Part shown: piece by piece, positions 43,321-51,389 of the stretch
How the letters are laid out: each line of letters begins with the position of its first letter
Position numbering within the stretch: the first letter of the stretch is position 1
Source of the DNA: Algoriphagus antarcticus
GTDB lineage: Bacteria; Bacteroidota; Bacteroidia; Cytophagales; Cyclobacteriaceae
Length of the DNA stretch: 64,000 nt
Assembly (NCBI RefSeq): GCF_002150685.1
Contig: NZ_MSSW01000052.1
Location: 1 to 64,000 of the forward strand
Reading direction: 5' to 3'
Made by a program: the position numbers and the translations under genes
The notes under the pieces: generated by a model
Told to the model about the DNA's origin: nothing
Database searches by the model: none
What the model saw: only the letters and a program-made list of their open reading frames with translations

Positions 43321-44977
43321 GAGGAATTCGAATTTCCTGAATCATATCCTGTACTTCCTGAGGAGGAGCAGGAGTCATTTTAGAAACCGCTACGCAGACT
43401 ATGAAATTTAGAAACATGCCTATGGAACCGATTCCTTCGGGAGAGATTCCAAACCACCAATTATCAGCTGAATTCAATTCTGGGCTAATAAATTTAAAGA
43501 ATATGATATAGCTGAGCGTAAATACTAAGCCAGAGATCATTCCTGCAATCGCTCCTTCTTTATTGATACGACTGGAGAAAATTCCCATTATGATTACTGG
43601 AAAGAAAGATGCGGCTGCCAAGCCAAAGGCAAAGGCAACGACTTCGGCCACAAAGCCCGGAGGATTGATTCCGAAATAACCTGCGATTACCACTGCACCT
43701 GCTGCTGCAATTCGGGCAATCCTAAGTTCATTTTTCTCCGACATATTTGGATTGAAGGTGCGGAAAAGGTCACGTGAAACAGATGTAGAAATCACCAAAA
43801 GTAATCCTGCTGCGGTAGAAAGAGCCGCGGCCATTGCTCCAGCGGCTACTAGTCCAACCACCCAGTTTGGAAGTTGAGCGATCTCAGGTGATGCCAATAC
43901 CATGATATCCTTATCTATAGTTAATTCATTTTTGCTTTTATCAGCTACGTACTGGACTATACCGTCTCCATTTTTATCCTCAACCTTGATCAGATTTGTC
44001 TTTTCCCAAGTATTGACCCAAGTAGGTAAATTGTCGATTCTCTTTTCGCTAACTGTGTCTATTGCATTATAAATTCCAAATGCCGCCACTGCAGGGGCTG
44101 TGGTATAAAGGATAGAAATGAAAACTAGCGCGTAGCCTGCAGACAAGCGGGCATCTTTCACTCGTGGCACGGTGAAAAAGCGGACAATCACGTGGGGCAA
44201 TCCTGCCGTTCCAACCATCAAAGCCAGAGTTATCATAAAAATATCCGCCATCCCTTTTCGCCCATCTGTATAAGCGGCAAATCCAAGCTCAGTCAGCACT
44301 CCGTCTAATTTGTCCAATAAATAAGTGCCGTCTGCCACCGTGCTTCCCAATCCCAATTGTGGAATCGGATTCCCAGTCAGCTGCATGGATACGAAGATGG
44401 CCGGAACCATAAAAGCAAAGATTAAAACGCAATATTGAGCTACTTGTGTGTAGGTAATACCTTTCATTCCTCCCAAAACAGCATAGAAAAACACGATACA
44501 CATCCCGAAGACAACTCCCCATTCGATAGGAATTTCCAAGTAGCGCGAGAACACAATTCCTACACCGCGCATCTGCCCGGCAACATAGGTAAAGGAGATA
44601 AACAAGGCGCAGATAACTGCTACCACTCGGGCCTTATTGGAATAATAGCGATCGCCAACGAAATCAGGCACTGTGAATTTCCCAAATTTCCGAAGATAAG
44701 GAGCAAGCAGAAGTGCCAAAAGCACATAGCCCCCGGTCCAACCCATCAGGTAGACAGAGCCGTCATAGCCTGAAAACGAGATAATCCCTGCCATAGAGAT
44801 AAATGATGCTGCTGACATCCAGTCCGCGGCCGTAGCCATACCGTTAGCAAGAGGAGACACTCCACCACCTGCGGTATAAAATTCTTTGGTGGAGCCTGCT
44901 CGCGTGTAGATCGCGATGCCGATGTATAGGGCAAATGAAACGCCCACCAGTATGTAAGTCCAGGTTAAAATTTCCAT
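43292..44977 (-). CDS. Sodium:solute symporter (acetate-type, VC_2705 group)
   Basis: A 561-residue secondary transporter with about 13 helices. The start MEILTWTYILVGVSFALYIG and the GGGVSPLANGMATAADWMSAASF segment fit the SSS family, and the VC_2705-like branch found with DUF4212 subunits and acetyl-CoA synthetase. A hydrophilic insert of about 45 residues near 320-365 (KTNLIKVEDKNGDGIVQYVA) carries an EF-hand-like DKNGDG. The most likely substrate from context is acetate or another short carboxylate. It follows the DUF4212 gene by 24 bases and is coupled to the genes below. Confidence 0.92.
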   Translation of the reverse strand: MEILTWTYILVGVSFALYIGIAIYTRAGSTKEFYTAGGGVSPLANGMATAADWMSAASFISMAGIISFSGYDGSVYLMGWTGGYVLLALLLAPYLRKFGKFTVPDFVGDRYYSNKARVVAVICALFISFTYVAGQMRGVGIVFSRYLEIPIEWGVVFGMCIVFFYAVLGGMKGITYTQVAQYCVLIFAFMVPAIFVSMQLTGNPIPQLGLGSTVADGTYLLDKLDGVLTELGFAAYTDGRKGMADIFMITLALMVGTAGLPHVIVRFFTVPRVKDARLSAGYALVFISILYTTAPAVAAFGIYNAIDTVSEKRIDNLPTWVNTWEKTNLIKVEDKNGDGIVQYVADKSKNELTIDKDIMVLASPEIAQLPNWVVGLVAAGAMAAALSTAAGLLLVISTSVSRDLFRTFNPNMSEKNELRIARIAAAGAVVIAGYFGINPPGFVAEVVAFAFGLAAASFFPVIIMGIFSSRINKEGAIAGMISGLVFTLSYIIFFKFISPELNSADNWWFGISPEGIGSIGMFLNFIVCVAVSKMTPAPPQEVQDMIQEIRIPRGAGAANEH

Positions 44978-45001
44978 AATTTTTTGCTTTTTTAGGTGAG
45001 C

Positions 45002-45265
45002 TTATTCTTCGTTTACATCAAATTCTTTGTCCAACTTGTTCATTCTGACCACATAGATGAAAATCAGAATGACGAAGACGAAGATGGATCCTTGTTGGGC
45101 AAACCAGAATCCGAGTTTGTACCCCCCTATTTGGATTGTGTTGAGTGGTTCAACCAGGAGGATTCCGAAACCGAAGGAAACGGTAAACCAGATGATCAGT
45201 AATACGAAGAGCGTCTGGAGATTTTTCTTCCAGTAGGCTTTCATTTTTGGGTCTTGTTTAGGCAT
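45002..45265 (-). CDS. DUF4212 small symporter subunit
   Basis: An 87-residue membrane protein with two helices (about 18-38 and 58-78). The sequence ALKKNLQTLF-type start (here YWKKNLQTLFVLLIIWF), the conserved FGFGILLVEPLN and GFWFAQQGSIFVFVILIFIY are the DUF4212 pattern. These proteins are encoded immediately before acetate-type sodium:solute symporters and probably form part of the transporter. It ends 24 bases before the symporter and begins 11 bases after the porin-like gene. Confidence 0.93.
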   Translation of the reverse strand: MPKQDPKMKAYWKKNLQTLFVLLIIWFTVSFGFGILLVEPLNTIQIGGYKLGFWFAQQGSIFVFVILIFIYVVRMNKLDKEFDVNEE

Positions 45266-45276
45266 GGTGCTTTGGA

Positions 45277-46701
45277 TTAGAGAAATATTTGTGTTTGTAA
45301 GACGAATTCCCCGGCAGAGCCGGACTTTTTATAGTTTTCAAAGAGTGGTCGCTGACTGTATTGAAAAGTGATTTTGGCTTGATGACCATTCATGTAGTAA
45401 TTCATTCCAAGATCATATTGCCAGCTGCTATCATCAAAGTATTCAAAGTTTTTGTGAGTCAGCGCTGCAAATGGCTGAAGCCGACCTTTATCTTTCAATA
45501 AAGAGCTTGGTAATAGAAAGCCATGTAAAGTATAGAATATTGTACCGGTCCCGATGGTCGGTTGTAAGTTTCCATTTCCATTCTGTGTAGTTCCCGGACC
45601 AAACCCCACATTCATGATTCCGATATTTCTTAAATAATTGGGACCAAAATCATAGGAGTAGAGAACTGCATAAGAAGTGATTGCTGTACCGGTAGCTTTA
45701 TTTAGAGGGATATCCAAAAACGCATCCAGTCCAAATAATTTCATATCGTGCGTCTGCATAGATCCATCAGCAAGTTTGGAACTAGTGGAGCCAGCATGAT
45801 GGTACCAGCCTGCCCCGAGGTTGAAAATCTTTTTGGTTCCGAGGTAGCTTCCTACGAAATATGGAAGCTTATTATTTTCCGTTTCTAAGAATTGGAATGC
45901 GGCATAACCTTGTGTAGCCCAATTATCGGTCGGAGTATTTGCTGCTATTGGTCTTTGAGTGGCTTCATCATATCTCCCTTCGCTACCTACAGCAAATGGC
46001 TTATTAAGTGCTAATCGATAATTGATTTTCCCGATAGTGCCTTTGGTATACATCCCCATTTGTCGGGCAAATTGATCGGTAAGTTCAATGTTTGGCCAAT
46101 TGAAAATCGGCGCATCAATTGCCATGAAATTCAATGTGGAATGACTGGTAAATCTTGAGATTCCATTCCAATAGTGAAGTCCCGCTCCGGCATACAGCCA
46201 GTCTGTGATCTTGTATTCAGTCCAGATATCGTGAAAAAATAGTTGAGGCTTTTTTGCAGAGGTACCCGTTGCACTTCCCAAACCAGTTTCTGGATCCACA
46301 ATTACTGGTAGATTTCCAGCATTTCCTGAAGCTCCTCCTGCTGGTGCTCCACCATTTACAAATGTCTGATTGTTGATTCCAAAATGGGCAAGGATGAGAA
46401 ATTTTGGAGAAACTTCCGCCACAGCGAGTATTCTTGCGCGACGGATACCAATATCTGCAGTAGCTTTTTTCGCCATCCCATCGATTCCCATTGTGCCGGG
46501 ATTGTTTTGCGTGACGCTTGCCCATATTTGATTCCATATGATGAAGCGCACATATTTGCTTCCGTCAGCTGAAAGATTTAGCGTCAGTGGCTTGTAGGAA
46601 TGATCGATTGGTGGTTTATCTGTCACCGGGCCTTGGGCATAGACTTGTTGACATAGCAATGCCAAAAAGACTATTGTCAGAAAATGGGTTTTTAAATTCA
46701 T
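45277..46701 (-). CDS. Porin-like outer-membrane beta-barrel protein
   Basis: A 474-residue exported protein with a signal peptide ending near QQVYA-QG. The mature sequence alternates long strands and loops with the SADGSKYVRFIIWNQIWA start and a C-terminal YSQRPLFE ... FVLQTQIFL ending, consistent with a 16-18-stranded general or phosphate-selective-like porin. A loop rich in Gly/Ala (GGAPAGGASGNAGN) lies near 120. As the first transporter gene of the acetate block, it may let acetate or a related substrate cross the outer membrane; that is inferred from position only. Confidence 0.8.
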   Translation of the reverse strand: MNLKTHFLTIVFLALLCQQVYAQGPVTDKPPIDHSYKPLTLNLSADGSKYVRFIIWNQIWASVTQNNPGTMGIDGMAKKATADIGIRRARILAVAEVSPKFLILAHFGINNQTFVNGGAPAGGASGNAGNLPVIVDPETGLGSATGTSAKKPQLFFHDIWTEYKITDWLYAGAGLHYWNGISRFTSHSTLNFMAIDAPIFNWPNIELTDQFARQMGMYTKGTIGKINYRLALNKPFAVGSEGRYDEATQRPIAANTPTDNWATQGYAAFQFLETENNKLPYFVGSYLGTKKIFNLGAGWYHHAGSTSSKLADGSMQTHDMKLFGLDAFLDIPLNKATGTAITSYAVLYSYDFGPNYLRNIGIMNVGFGPGTTQNGNGNLQPTIGTGTIFYTLHGFLLPSSLLKDKGRLQPFAALTHKNFEYFDDSSWQYDLGMNYYMNGHQAKITFQYSQRPLFENYKKSGSAGEFVLQTQIFL

Positions 46702-46792
46702 GATCTTGGGTTTATTGCTAGTTCACATTAAAGTCGGGCCCTGACGATAACTTCGATCAAGTTGGAGGCTTTCTGGAAATAATAAAAAAACA

Positions 46793-46824
46793 AGCTATAC
46801 TTTTGTTAAAAAAATATAGCTATA
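46793..46824 (-). promoter_or_regulatory. Paired TATAGCT motifs upstream of the porin gene
   Basis: An AGCTATA at 46793-46799 and a perfect TATAGCTATA palindrome at 46815-46824, about two helical turns apart, sit upstream of the acetate transporter genes. A third match (TATAGCTAT) lies upstream of the InsA-like gene at 47278-47286. Both larger sites are next to a TAAAAATAATT stretch. This could be an operator of the InsA-like protein, but the region is AT-rich and chance cannot be excluded. Confidence 0.45.
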
Positions 46825-46835
46825 AAAATAATTGA

Positions 46836-47258
46836 TTACCTGTCCTTAAATCGTTCCCATTTGATGACCATAAATTTATCTCCCAATTCTGTGATAATCA
46901 TCCCCGAACCTGCGATTTGGGCTTTTGAGGACATAAATTTCACAAGTTCCTCGTGACTAAAAATTTTGTAGGTTGGGCGGTAGTCTTGATTTTCAGGAGC
47001 TTTTATTCCATACTGCCTAACCCAATTCATCACCGATACATGGCTCACACCTAGGATTCTTTCGATCTCTCGAAGCGAGATCCCCTCTAGGTAAAGCTGC
47101 AATGCTTTAATTACATAGTACTTATCAATCACTTTACCCAGTTTAGCTACGGAGAAGTGATAATTGCATTCCTTGCATTTATAGCGTTGTCTGCCTGATA
47201 TTATTCCGCTTTTAGTGATTTTATCACTAGAACATTTTGGGCATTTGATTTCTTGCAT
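46836..47258 (-). CDS. InsA-like zinc-ribbon/HTH DNA-binding protein (transposase-derived)
   Basis: A 140-residue protein. The first part is an IS1 InsA-type zinc ribbon, CPKCSSDKITKSG ... YKCKECNYHFS (four Cys), followed by a helix-turn-helix with GISLREIERILGVSHVSVMNWV near 53-75. The last 55 residues (SHEELVKFMSSKAQIAGSGM) are not the DDE catalytic part of IS1 InsB and are not recognised. There are no IS1 inverted repeats or InsB frame around it. It is therefore best read as a domesticated DNA-binding protein. It lies at the head of the acetate block, 134 bases upstream of the porin gene on the same strand. Confidence 0.82.
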   Translation of the reverse strand: MQEIKCPKCSSDKITKSGIISGRQRYKCKECNYHFSVAKLGKVIDKYYVIKALQLYLEGISLREIERILGVSHVSVMNWVRQYGIKAPENQDYRPTYKIFSHEELVKFMSSKAQIAGSGMIITELGDKFMVIKWERFKDR

Positions 47259-47259
47259 G

Positions 47260-47291
47260 CTAAAAATAATTATTGGCTATAGCTATTTAGC
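47260..47291 (-). promoter_or_regulatory. Inverted-repeat region with TATAGCT motif upstream of the InsA-like gene
   Basis: Immediately upstream of the InsA-like start there is GCTAAA at 47260-47265 pairing with TTTAGC at 47286-47291, enclosing CTATAGCTAT at 47277-47286. The inner motif repeats that at 46815-46824, suggesting autoregulation. Confidence 0.4.
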
Positions 47292-47408
47292 GTAAATATA
47301 TCATTTTAGCAATAAATATTTAATGTTTCGTCTAAACCCTTTTGATGAAATATTATTCTGAAAAAAATAAAAATAAAATATGACGGAAGTCAGTTTTTTC
47401 AATGTCTC

Positions 47409-47450
47409 AGCTTCAAGGTACTGTTAGCTTCAAAAAAATAAGAGCTTCAA
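47409..47450. repeat. Three AGCTTCAA 8-mers at 17-base period
   Basis: AGCTTCAA occurs at 47409, 47426 and 47443, exactly 17 bases apart, with unrelated sequence between. The last copy overlaps the ZIP-transporter stop codon. It may be chance, or a small iterated site in the gap between the ZIP and InsA-like genes; the rest of that gap shows nothing. Confidence 0.5.
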
Positions 47451-48193
47451 ATGAAATACTCCGAAGCTATCGCCAAACCTGCGGCAAAAAAGCTCACCAA
47501 TAATTTATTCCAATGAAAAGTGTGGTGTGGACTGCTTTCGAAAAATATGGTAGTCGATATGTGTAGAAAACCTCCAACGACCAACCCATAAAGCATTCCG
47601 ATTCCTTCTTTCTGTAGAATACCATTTTCAAATAAAAACGAACTTGAGAACATTCCCAAGGGTGAGGCCAAAGCGAAAATTGTAAGGAGAATCAGGGTCC
47701 ATTTTTTTGAAAGAGAGTTGCTCAAGACTGCAGCGAGTGCAAAAGCTGCGGGTCCTTTGTGCATGACTATGCCGATCAAGACAGATTTACTTCCATGGAC
47801 ATGAGCAACAGACTCTGCTCCGATCAAGGTGTCATGAGAGAGTAAAGTGCCTTCCAGAAATGCATGAATAAATAATCCAAGCATCACCGTAATTACACCG
47901 CTATTACTCTCACCATGAAGGTGATGGATGTGTCCATGCTCAATTCCGCTTGAAAGAAACTCTAGTATTTGTTGGAGTAAAAAGCCTATTAGTATGAAAA
48001 GACCAATTTCACCTCCATCAAATCCACTGTTGAATAATTCAGGTAATAAATGCAAAACAGTGATCGAAAAGAGATAGGATCCAGCAAAAACGAGTACAAG
48101 TCTGAAATATTTCTCTCTGAAATTCGGTGCAAAAAAAACCAATGATCCTGCGATCATGGCTGTGAGAAAAAGAAGCAAAAATTTGAATTCCAT
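47447..48193 (-). CDS. ZIP family metal transporter
   Basis: A 248-residue inner-membrane metal-ion (probably zinc) importer with eight hydrophobic segments. The metal-binding loop is His-rich (GIEHGHIHHLHGESN, about 85-100), and helices 4 and 5 carry HAFLEGTLLSHD and HKGPAAFALA, the conserved HxxxE and HxxPxx transport motifs. It ends GLAIASEYFI. It is upstream of the InsA-like gene, on the same strand, but the 188-base gap makes co-transcription doubtful. Substrate specificity between zinc and iron cannot be settled. Confidence 0.9.
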   Translation of the reverse strand: MEFKFLLLFLTAMIAGSLVFFAPNFREKYFRLVLVFAGSYLFSITVLHLLPELFNSGFDGGEIGLFILIGFLLQQILEFLSSGIEHGHIHHLHGESNSGVITVMLGLFIHAFLEGTLLSHDTLIGAESVAHVHGSKSVLIGIVMHKGPAAFALAAVLSNSLSKKWTLILLTIFALASPLGMFSSSFLFENGILQKEGIGMLYGLVVGGFLHISTTIFFESSPHHTFHWNKLLVSFFAAGLAIASEYFI

Positions 48194-48283
48194 CGGCCTA
48201 GGTTACTTCCCTTTTTTCTAGTGAAAAGGTGAAAGCTATAACTCAGGCAAAGGTAATAAAATTCAATAGTGTTGCATTTAAAA

Positions 48284-49354
48284 TTAATTCTCTTGAGGGA
48301 AAGATAAGAATGGCTTCAAACTTTCACTCGCAAAAGTCTTAAATCCACCCATTCCATCATCGTAGATCAAAAAGACTTCAATTTCACTAAGTGCTGAATC
48401 CAGGGCGATGGCCTTATCTTTTCCCATCACCATTAGAGCGGTGGCGTAAGCATCTGCCGTCATACAATTTGCCGCTAGAACTGTAGCACTGAGCAACGTG
48501 TGATCTACAGGATAACCTGTGGCAGGATTAATAGTATGAGAAATTTTTACTGAGTCGCGCACATAGAAGTTGCGGTAGTTTCCAGAAGTAGCCATTGCTC
48601 GATCTTGAAGTGCAATAATGCTGATCAGGTCAGAAGCATTGGCAGATTCCTCCGGTCGATTCACTCCAACTTTCCAAAGCTCACCTTTTTCATTCACCCC
48701 ATTAGCCACCAGCTCTCCACCTATTTCCACCAAGTAATTCGAGATCCCTCTATTTTTCAAAAAATCAGCAACCACATCAGACCCGTAGCCTTTTGCAATA
48801 GCAGAAAAATCCAGATAGATACCCGCTACTTTCTTGCGAAGCTGCTTCTGGTCAAATTCAATTTTGGAAAAGCCGACCGTCGTCAGAAGGTTTTTGATGT
48901 CCACGCTGTCCTTGAGCTCAGGTCCGCCCGGGCCAAAACCCCATATATTTACCAGTGGCCCCACCGTCGGATCGAAAGCTCCGTCAGTATTTTCATAGAC
49001 TTTTTTGGAAGCTTCCAGCACAGGCAATAAATAGGGCAATTTGAAGTCCAAAGTATCCCCTTGATTGAACCTGCTCAATTCTGAATCAGGGATGTATGTA
49101 GAAAGACTTTGATTGAAAACAACCAAAAGAGAATCAATAGAAGTTTGAAAGTCACGGCTTTCCTCATCCAGATAGGTGAGGTTGTAAGTTGTACCCATAG
49201 TTTTGCCCGAAAGAGTCATTTTACCGGCAACAGGAACTGTAGATGCCGTCAATTCTGTCTTGGTCTTGTCACGATTACGCCAAGAGTAAACTAGCATGAT
49301 GGCGGTAAGGAGTACTATAGAATATATAATGTTTTTTCGGGCGTTTTGGCGCAT
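48284..49354 (-). CDS. apbE: FAD:protein FMN transferase (ApbE)
   Basis: A 356-residue periplasmic enzyme anchored by an N-terminal helix (NIIYSIVLLTAIMLVYSW); it attaches FMN to Thr residues in NqrB/RnfG-type proteins. The family's start SGKTMGTTYNLTYLD, the FAD-binding DFSAIAKGYGSDVV and the GELVANG segment are all visible. The DAYATALMVMGKDKA stretch near the end holds conserved metal-site residues. It is divergent from ruvB. Its targets (NqrB, RnfD/G) are not in this window. Confidence 0.94.
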   Translation of the reverse strand: MRQNARKNIIYSIVLLTAIMLVYSWRNRDKTKTELTASTVPVAGKMTLSGKTMGTTYNLTYLDEESRDFQTSIDSLLVVFNQSLSTYIPDSELSRFNQGDTLDFKLPYLLPVLEASKKVYENTDGAFDPTVGPLVNIWGFGPGGPELKDSVDIKNLLTTVGFSKIEFDQKQLRKKVAGIYLDFSAIAKGYGSDVVADFLKNRGISNYLVEIGGELVANGVNEKGELWKVGVNRPEESANASDLISIIALQDRAMATSGNYRNFYVRDSVKISHTINPATGYPVDHTLLSATVLAANCMTADAYATALMVMGKDKAIALDSALSEIEVFLIYDDGMGGFKTFASESLKPFLSFPQEN

Positions 49355-49450
49355 GATCTTGGGAATTTGAGGGCGAATTTACGGCTTATTTTCCAGTTTT
49401 GAGGGAAAGGCAAGGTTTCAAAAATGCGGAGGAAGGCATTCGTATTTTTC

Positions 49451-49458
49451 TATATTTG
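49451..49458 (+). promoter_or_regulatory. Putative ruvB -7 promoter element
   Basis: Reads TATATTTG, an exact TAnnTTTG match, 19 bases upstream of the ruvB ATG. The -33 box is only approximate (TTTC near 49417). Confidence 0.45.
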
Positions 49459-49476
49459 TGAGCGTACGGATAAACT

Positions 49477-50511
49477 ATGAGAGAAGATTATTTAAGTGGG
49501 GAGGACGAAAGTCTAAGCCCAAAGGACAAGGATTTCGAAAAAGCTTTAAGACCCCTAAGTTTTGAGGATTTTACCGGTCAGTTCAAAATCGTGGAGAATT
49601 TGCGCGTGTTTGTGCTGGCAGCAAAGCGTAGGAACGAACCTTTGGATCATGTGCTTCTGCATGGACCTCCAGGCTTAGGAAAAACTACACTGAGTTATAT
49701 TATTGCTAACGAGCTCCAAGCAGGCATCAAAATCACCTCTGGGCCAGTCCTTGACAAACCCTCAGATCTGGCAGGTTTGCTGACGAATTTGGATGAAGGT
49801 GATGTGCTTTTTATAGATGAGATTCATAGACTTAATCCTATCGTGGAAGAGTACTTATACTCGGCAATGGAGGATTTCAGGATAGATATAATGCTGGATT
49901 CTGGGCCAAATGCACGATCCGTTCAGATTTCTCTAAGTCCATTTACGTTAATAGGCGCCACTACTCGATCAGGTTTATTGACATCTCCCCTCCGTGCGAG
50001 ATTTGGCATCAATTCTAGATTGGAATATTATGACGCGAAATTATTAACGGATATCGTAACTCGTTCAGCTGGTATTTTGCAGACACCAATTGATGAAGTG
50101 GCTGCTTACGAGATCGCTAGAAGGAGCCGAGGAACGCCAAGAATCGCGAACATGCTTCTTCGCCGAACCCGTGACTTCGCGGAAGTAAAAGGAGATGGAA
50201 CGATTACTTTGGAAATTTCCAAAATCGCATTAGACGCGCTCGATGTGGATGTGAATGGATTGGATGAAATGGACAACAGAATCCTGCTGACCATAATCGA
50301 AAAGTTTAATGGCGGACCCGTTGGTTTGAGCACCATCGCGACGGCATGTAGCGAGGAGGCGGAGACTATAGAGGAAGTTTACGAACCGTTTCTGATCCAG
50401 GAAGGCTATTTGAAAAGAACCTCTCGCGGTCGTATGGCAACGGAGTTGGCTTATAAGCATTTGAAAATAAAACCTGCCCAGGGGATGGGCGGGTTGTTTG
50501 AGGGGATGTAA
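49477..50511 (+). CDS. ruvB: Holliday junction branch-migration helicase RuvB
   Basis: AAA+ motor that drives Holliday junction branch migration with RuvA. The 344 residues include Walker [16 protein letters not shown], Walker [17 protein letters not shown], sensor motif [18 protein letters not shown] with the arginine finger, and the C-terminal winged helix ending [19 protein letters not shown]. Length and motif order are textbook. RuvA and RuvC are not in the window, so the genes are dispersed. It is followed by remnants of a toxin-antitoxin module. Confidence 0.98.
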   Translation: MREDYLSGEDESLSPKDKDFEKALRPLSFEDFTGQFKIVENLRVFVLAAKRRNEPLDHVLLHGPPGLGKTTLSYIIANELQAGIKITSGPVLDKPSDLAGLLTNLDEGDVLFIDEIHRLNPIVEEYLYSAMEDFRIDIMLDSGPNARSVQISLSPFTLIGATTRSGLLTSPLRARFGINSRLEYYDAKLLTDIVTRSAGILQTPIDEVAAYEIARRSRGTPRIANMLLRRTRDFAEVKGDGTITLEISKIALDALDVDVNGLDEMDNRILLTIIEKFNGGPVGLSTIATACSEEAETIEEVYEPFLIQEGYLKRTSRGRMATELAYKHLKIKPAQGMGGLFEGM

Positions 50512-50575
50512 AAAACTAAACTGGTATTTTTTACATTTAGGATAGGTAAGTATTTTGAGCGGACTTAATTCTATA

Positions 50576-50797
50576 ATGCATATATCTATGTCCGAATCGG
50601 GTCTTAAAATTCAGATAGAGAAATATTGTAGGAAATCCATAAGCTATTAGATTTAGAATCTGAGCTGGACTCCGTGTACGAGCTTTCTCCCAAACAAAAA
50701 ATAGCGATTGAAAAAGGGTAAAAAGAGATGTAGCAGAAGGAAGGCTGTATTCATCAAAAGATGCTGAAAAATGCTTCGTGGGTGGCTAGACAAATAG
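50576..50797 (+). pseudogene. Wrecked antitoxin of a ParE-type module
   Basis: No single frame is open, but three frames together spell an antitoxin-like sequence. After MHISMSESGLKIQIEKY the frame shifts to EIHKLLDLESELDSVYELSPKQK and IAIEKG, shifts again to KRDVAEGRLYSSKDAEK, and again to MLRGWLDK ending at 50797. The order ELSPKQKIAIEKG...AEGRLYSS..AE is what small antitoxins paired with ParE-type toxins look like. At least three frameshifts make it non-functional. It is followed at once by the toxin remnant. Confidence 0.6.
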
Positions 50798-51070
50798 GTT
50801 GGGTTCTATCATCAATTGAAGATAGATTTCATATCTATAATTTTTGGAAAGATCACAACGGCTCTGATATCTATAGCGAGAAGCTAAAAAATTTTTTTGC
50901 TGATGCTGCCAATTTGGTTGCCGTGTTTCCACACATTGGAAGACAAAGAATGAAGGGGTCAGAGTAAAAATAGTGAAGGGCTATTTACTTATTTATTCAC
51001 ATGCTGAAAGGAAATCAAGGTTTTAAGAGTGTGGGACTCTAGGTAAAACCCTGCTAAATTGAGGCTTTAA
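50792..51070 (+). pseudogene. Wrecked ParE/RelE-type toxin
   Basis: The frame WVLSSIEDRFHIYNFWKDHN to VAVFPHIGRQRMKGSE looks like a ParE-family toxin, with the typical NFWK...GSDIYSEKL pattern. The remainder is in other frames: GVRVKIVKGYLLIYSHAERKSRF, then VWDSR and, after a TAA where Gln would be expected, NPAKLRL ending at 51070. The closing LWDSRQNP-like signature is therefore recognisable but broken by a frameshift and a stop. The module is dead and has no intact antitoxin. Confidence 0.6.
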
Positions 51071-51389
51071 AAGTGATTTTCAAGATATTCTTCAGAATAA
51101 GAATAAAATTTCAAATTATTTATTTCAGATTTCAAATCATTTCTTCGTCCCCTAAAAATCCGTTTTTTACAGCTTTTTGCAAATCTTCAAGTATGATATG
51201 AACCTGCAATTTCTTAGAAATATTCTCGGTGTTTCTTTGAAGATATATATGAGTTTTCGCCAAACTTTACTCTACCACTTAATAGAAATAAACAGGATTT
51301 AGTAGCGTGAAAAGTCTTCTCCTTAACTAGCATAAAAAAATGCCGTTGGTCATCCATAGTCCAACGGCATTATCTGAAGATTTTATTTC
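51071..51389. other. AT-rich gap with one weak small ORF
   Basis: No confident gene. On the minus strand, 51132-51263 is open for 43 residues from a TTG start (AKTHIYLQRNTENISKKL to GFLGDEEMI). Its sequence is amphipathic and not obviously a known protein, so it may be a small gene, a fragment or chance. The S1/P1 nuclease terminator is at the right end. Confidence 0.35.
51334..51371 (-). terminator. Rho-independent terminator of the S1/P1 nuclease gene
   Basis: Perfect 11-bp GC-rich stem (51339-51349 with 51361-51371), 11-base loop, followed by a U-run on the minus strand. It lies 19 bases past the nuclease stop. Confidence 0.9.

Noticed and set aside
46836..47258. Complete IS1-type insertion sequence
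   Set aside because: Only an InsA-like zinc-ribbon/HTH is present, with an unrelated C-terminus; no InsB frame, inverted repeats or target duplications were found.
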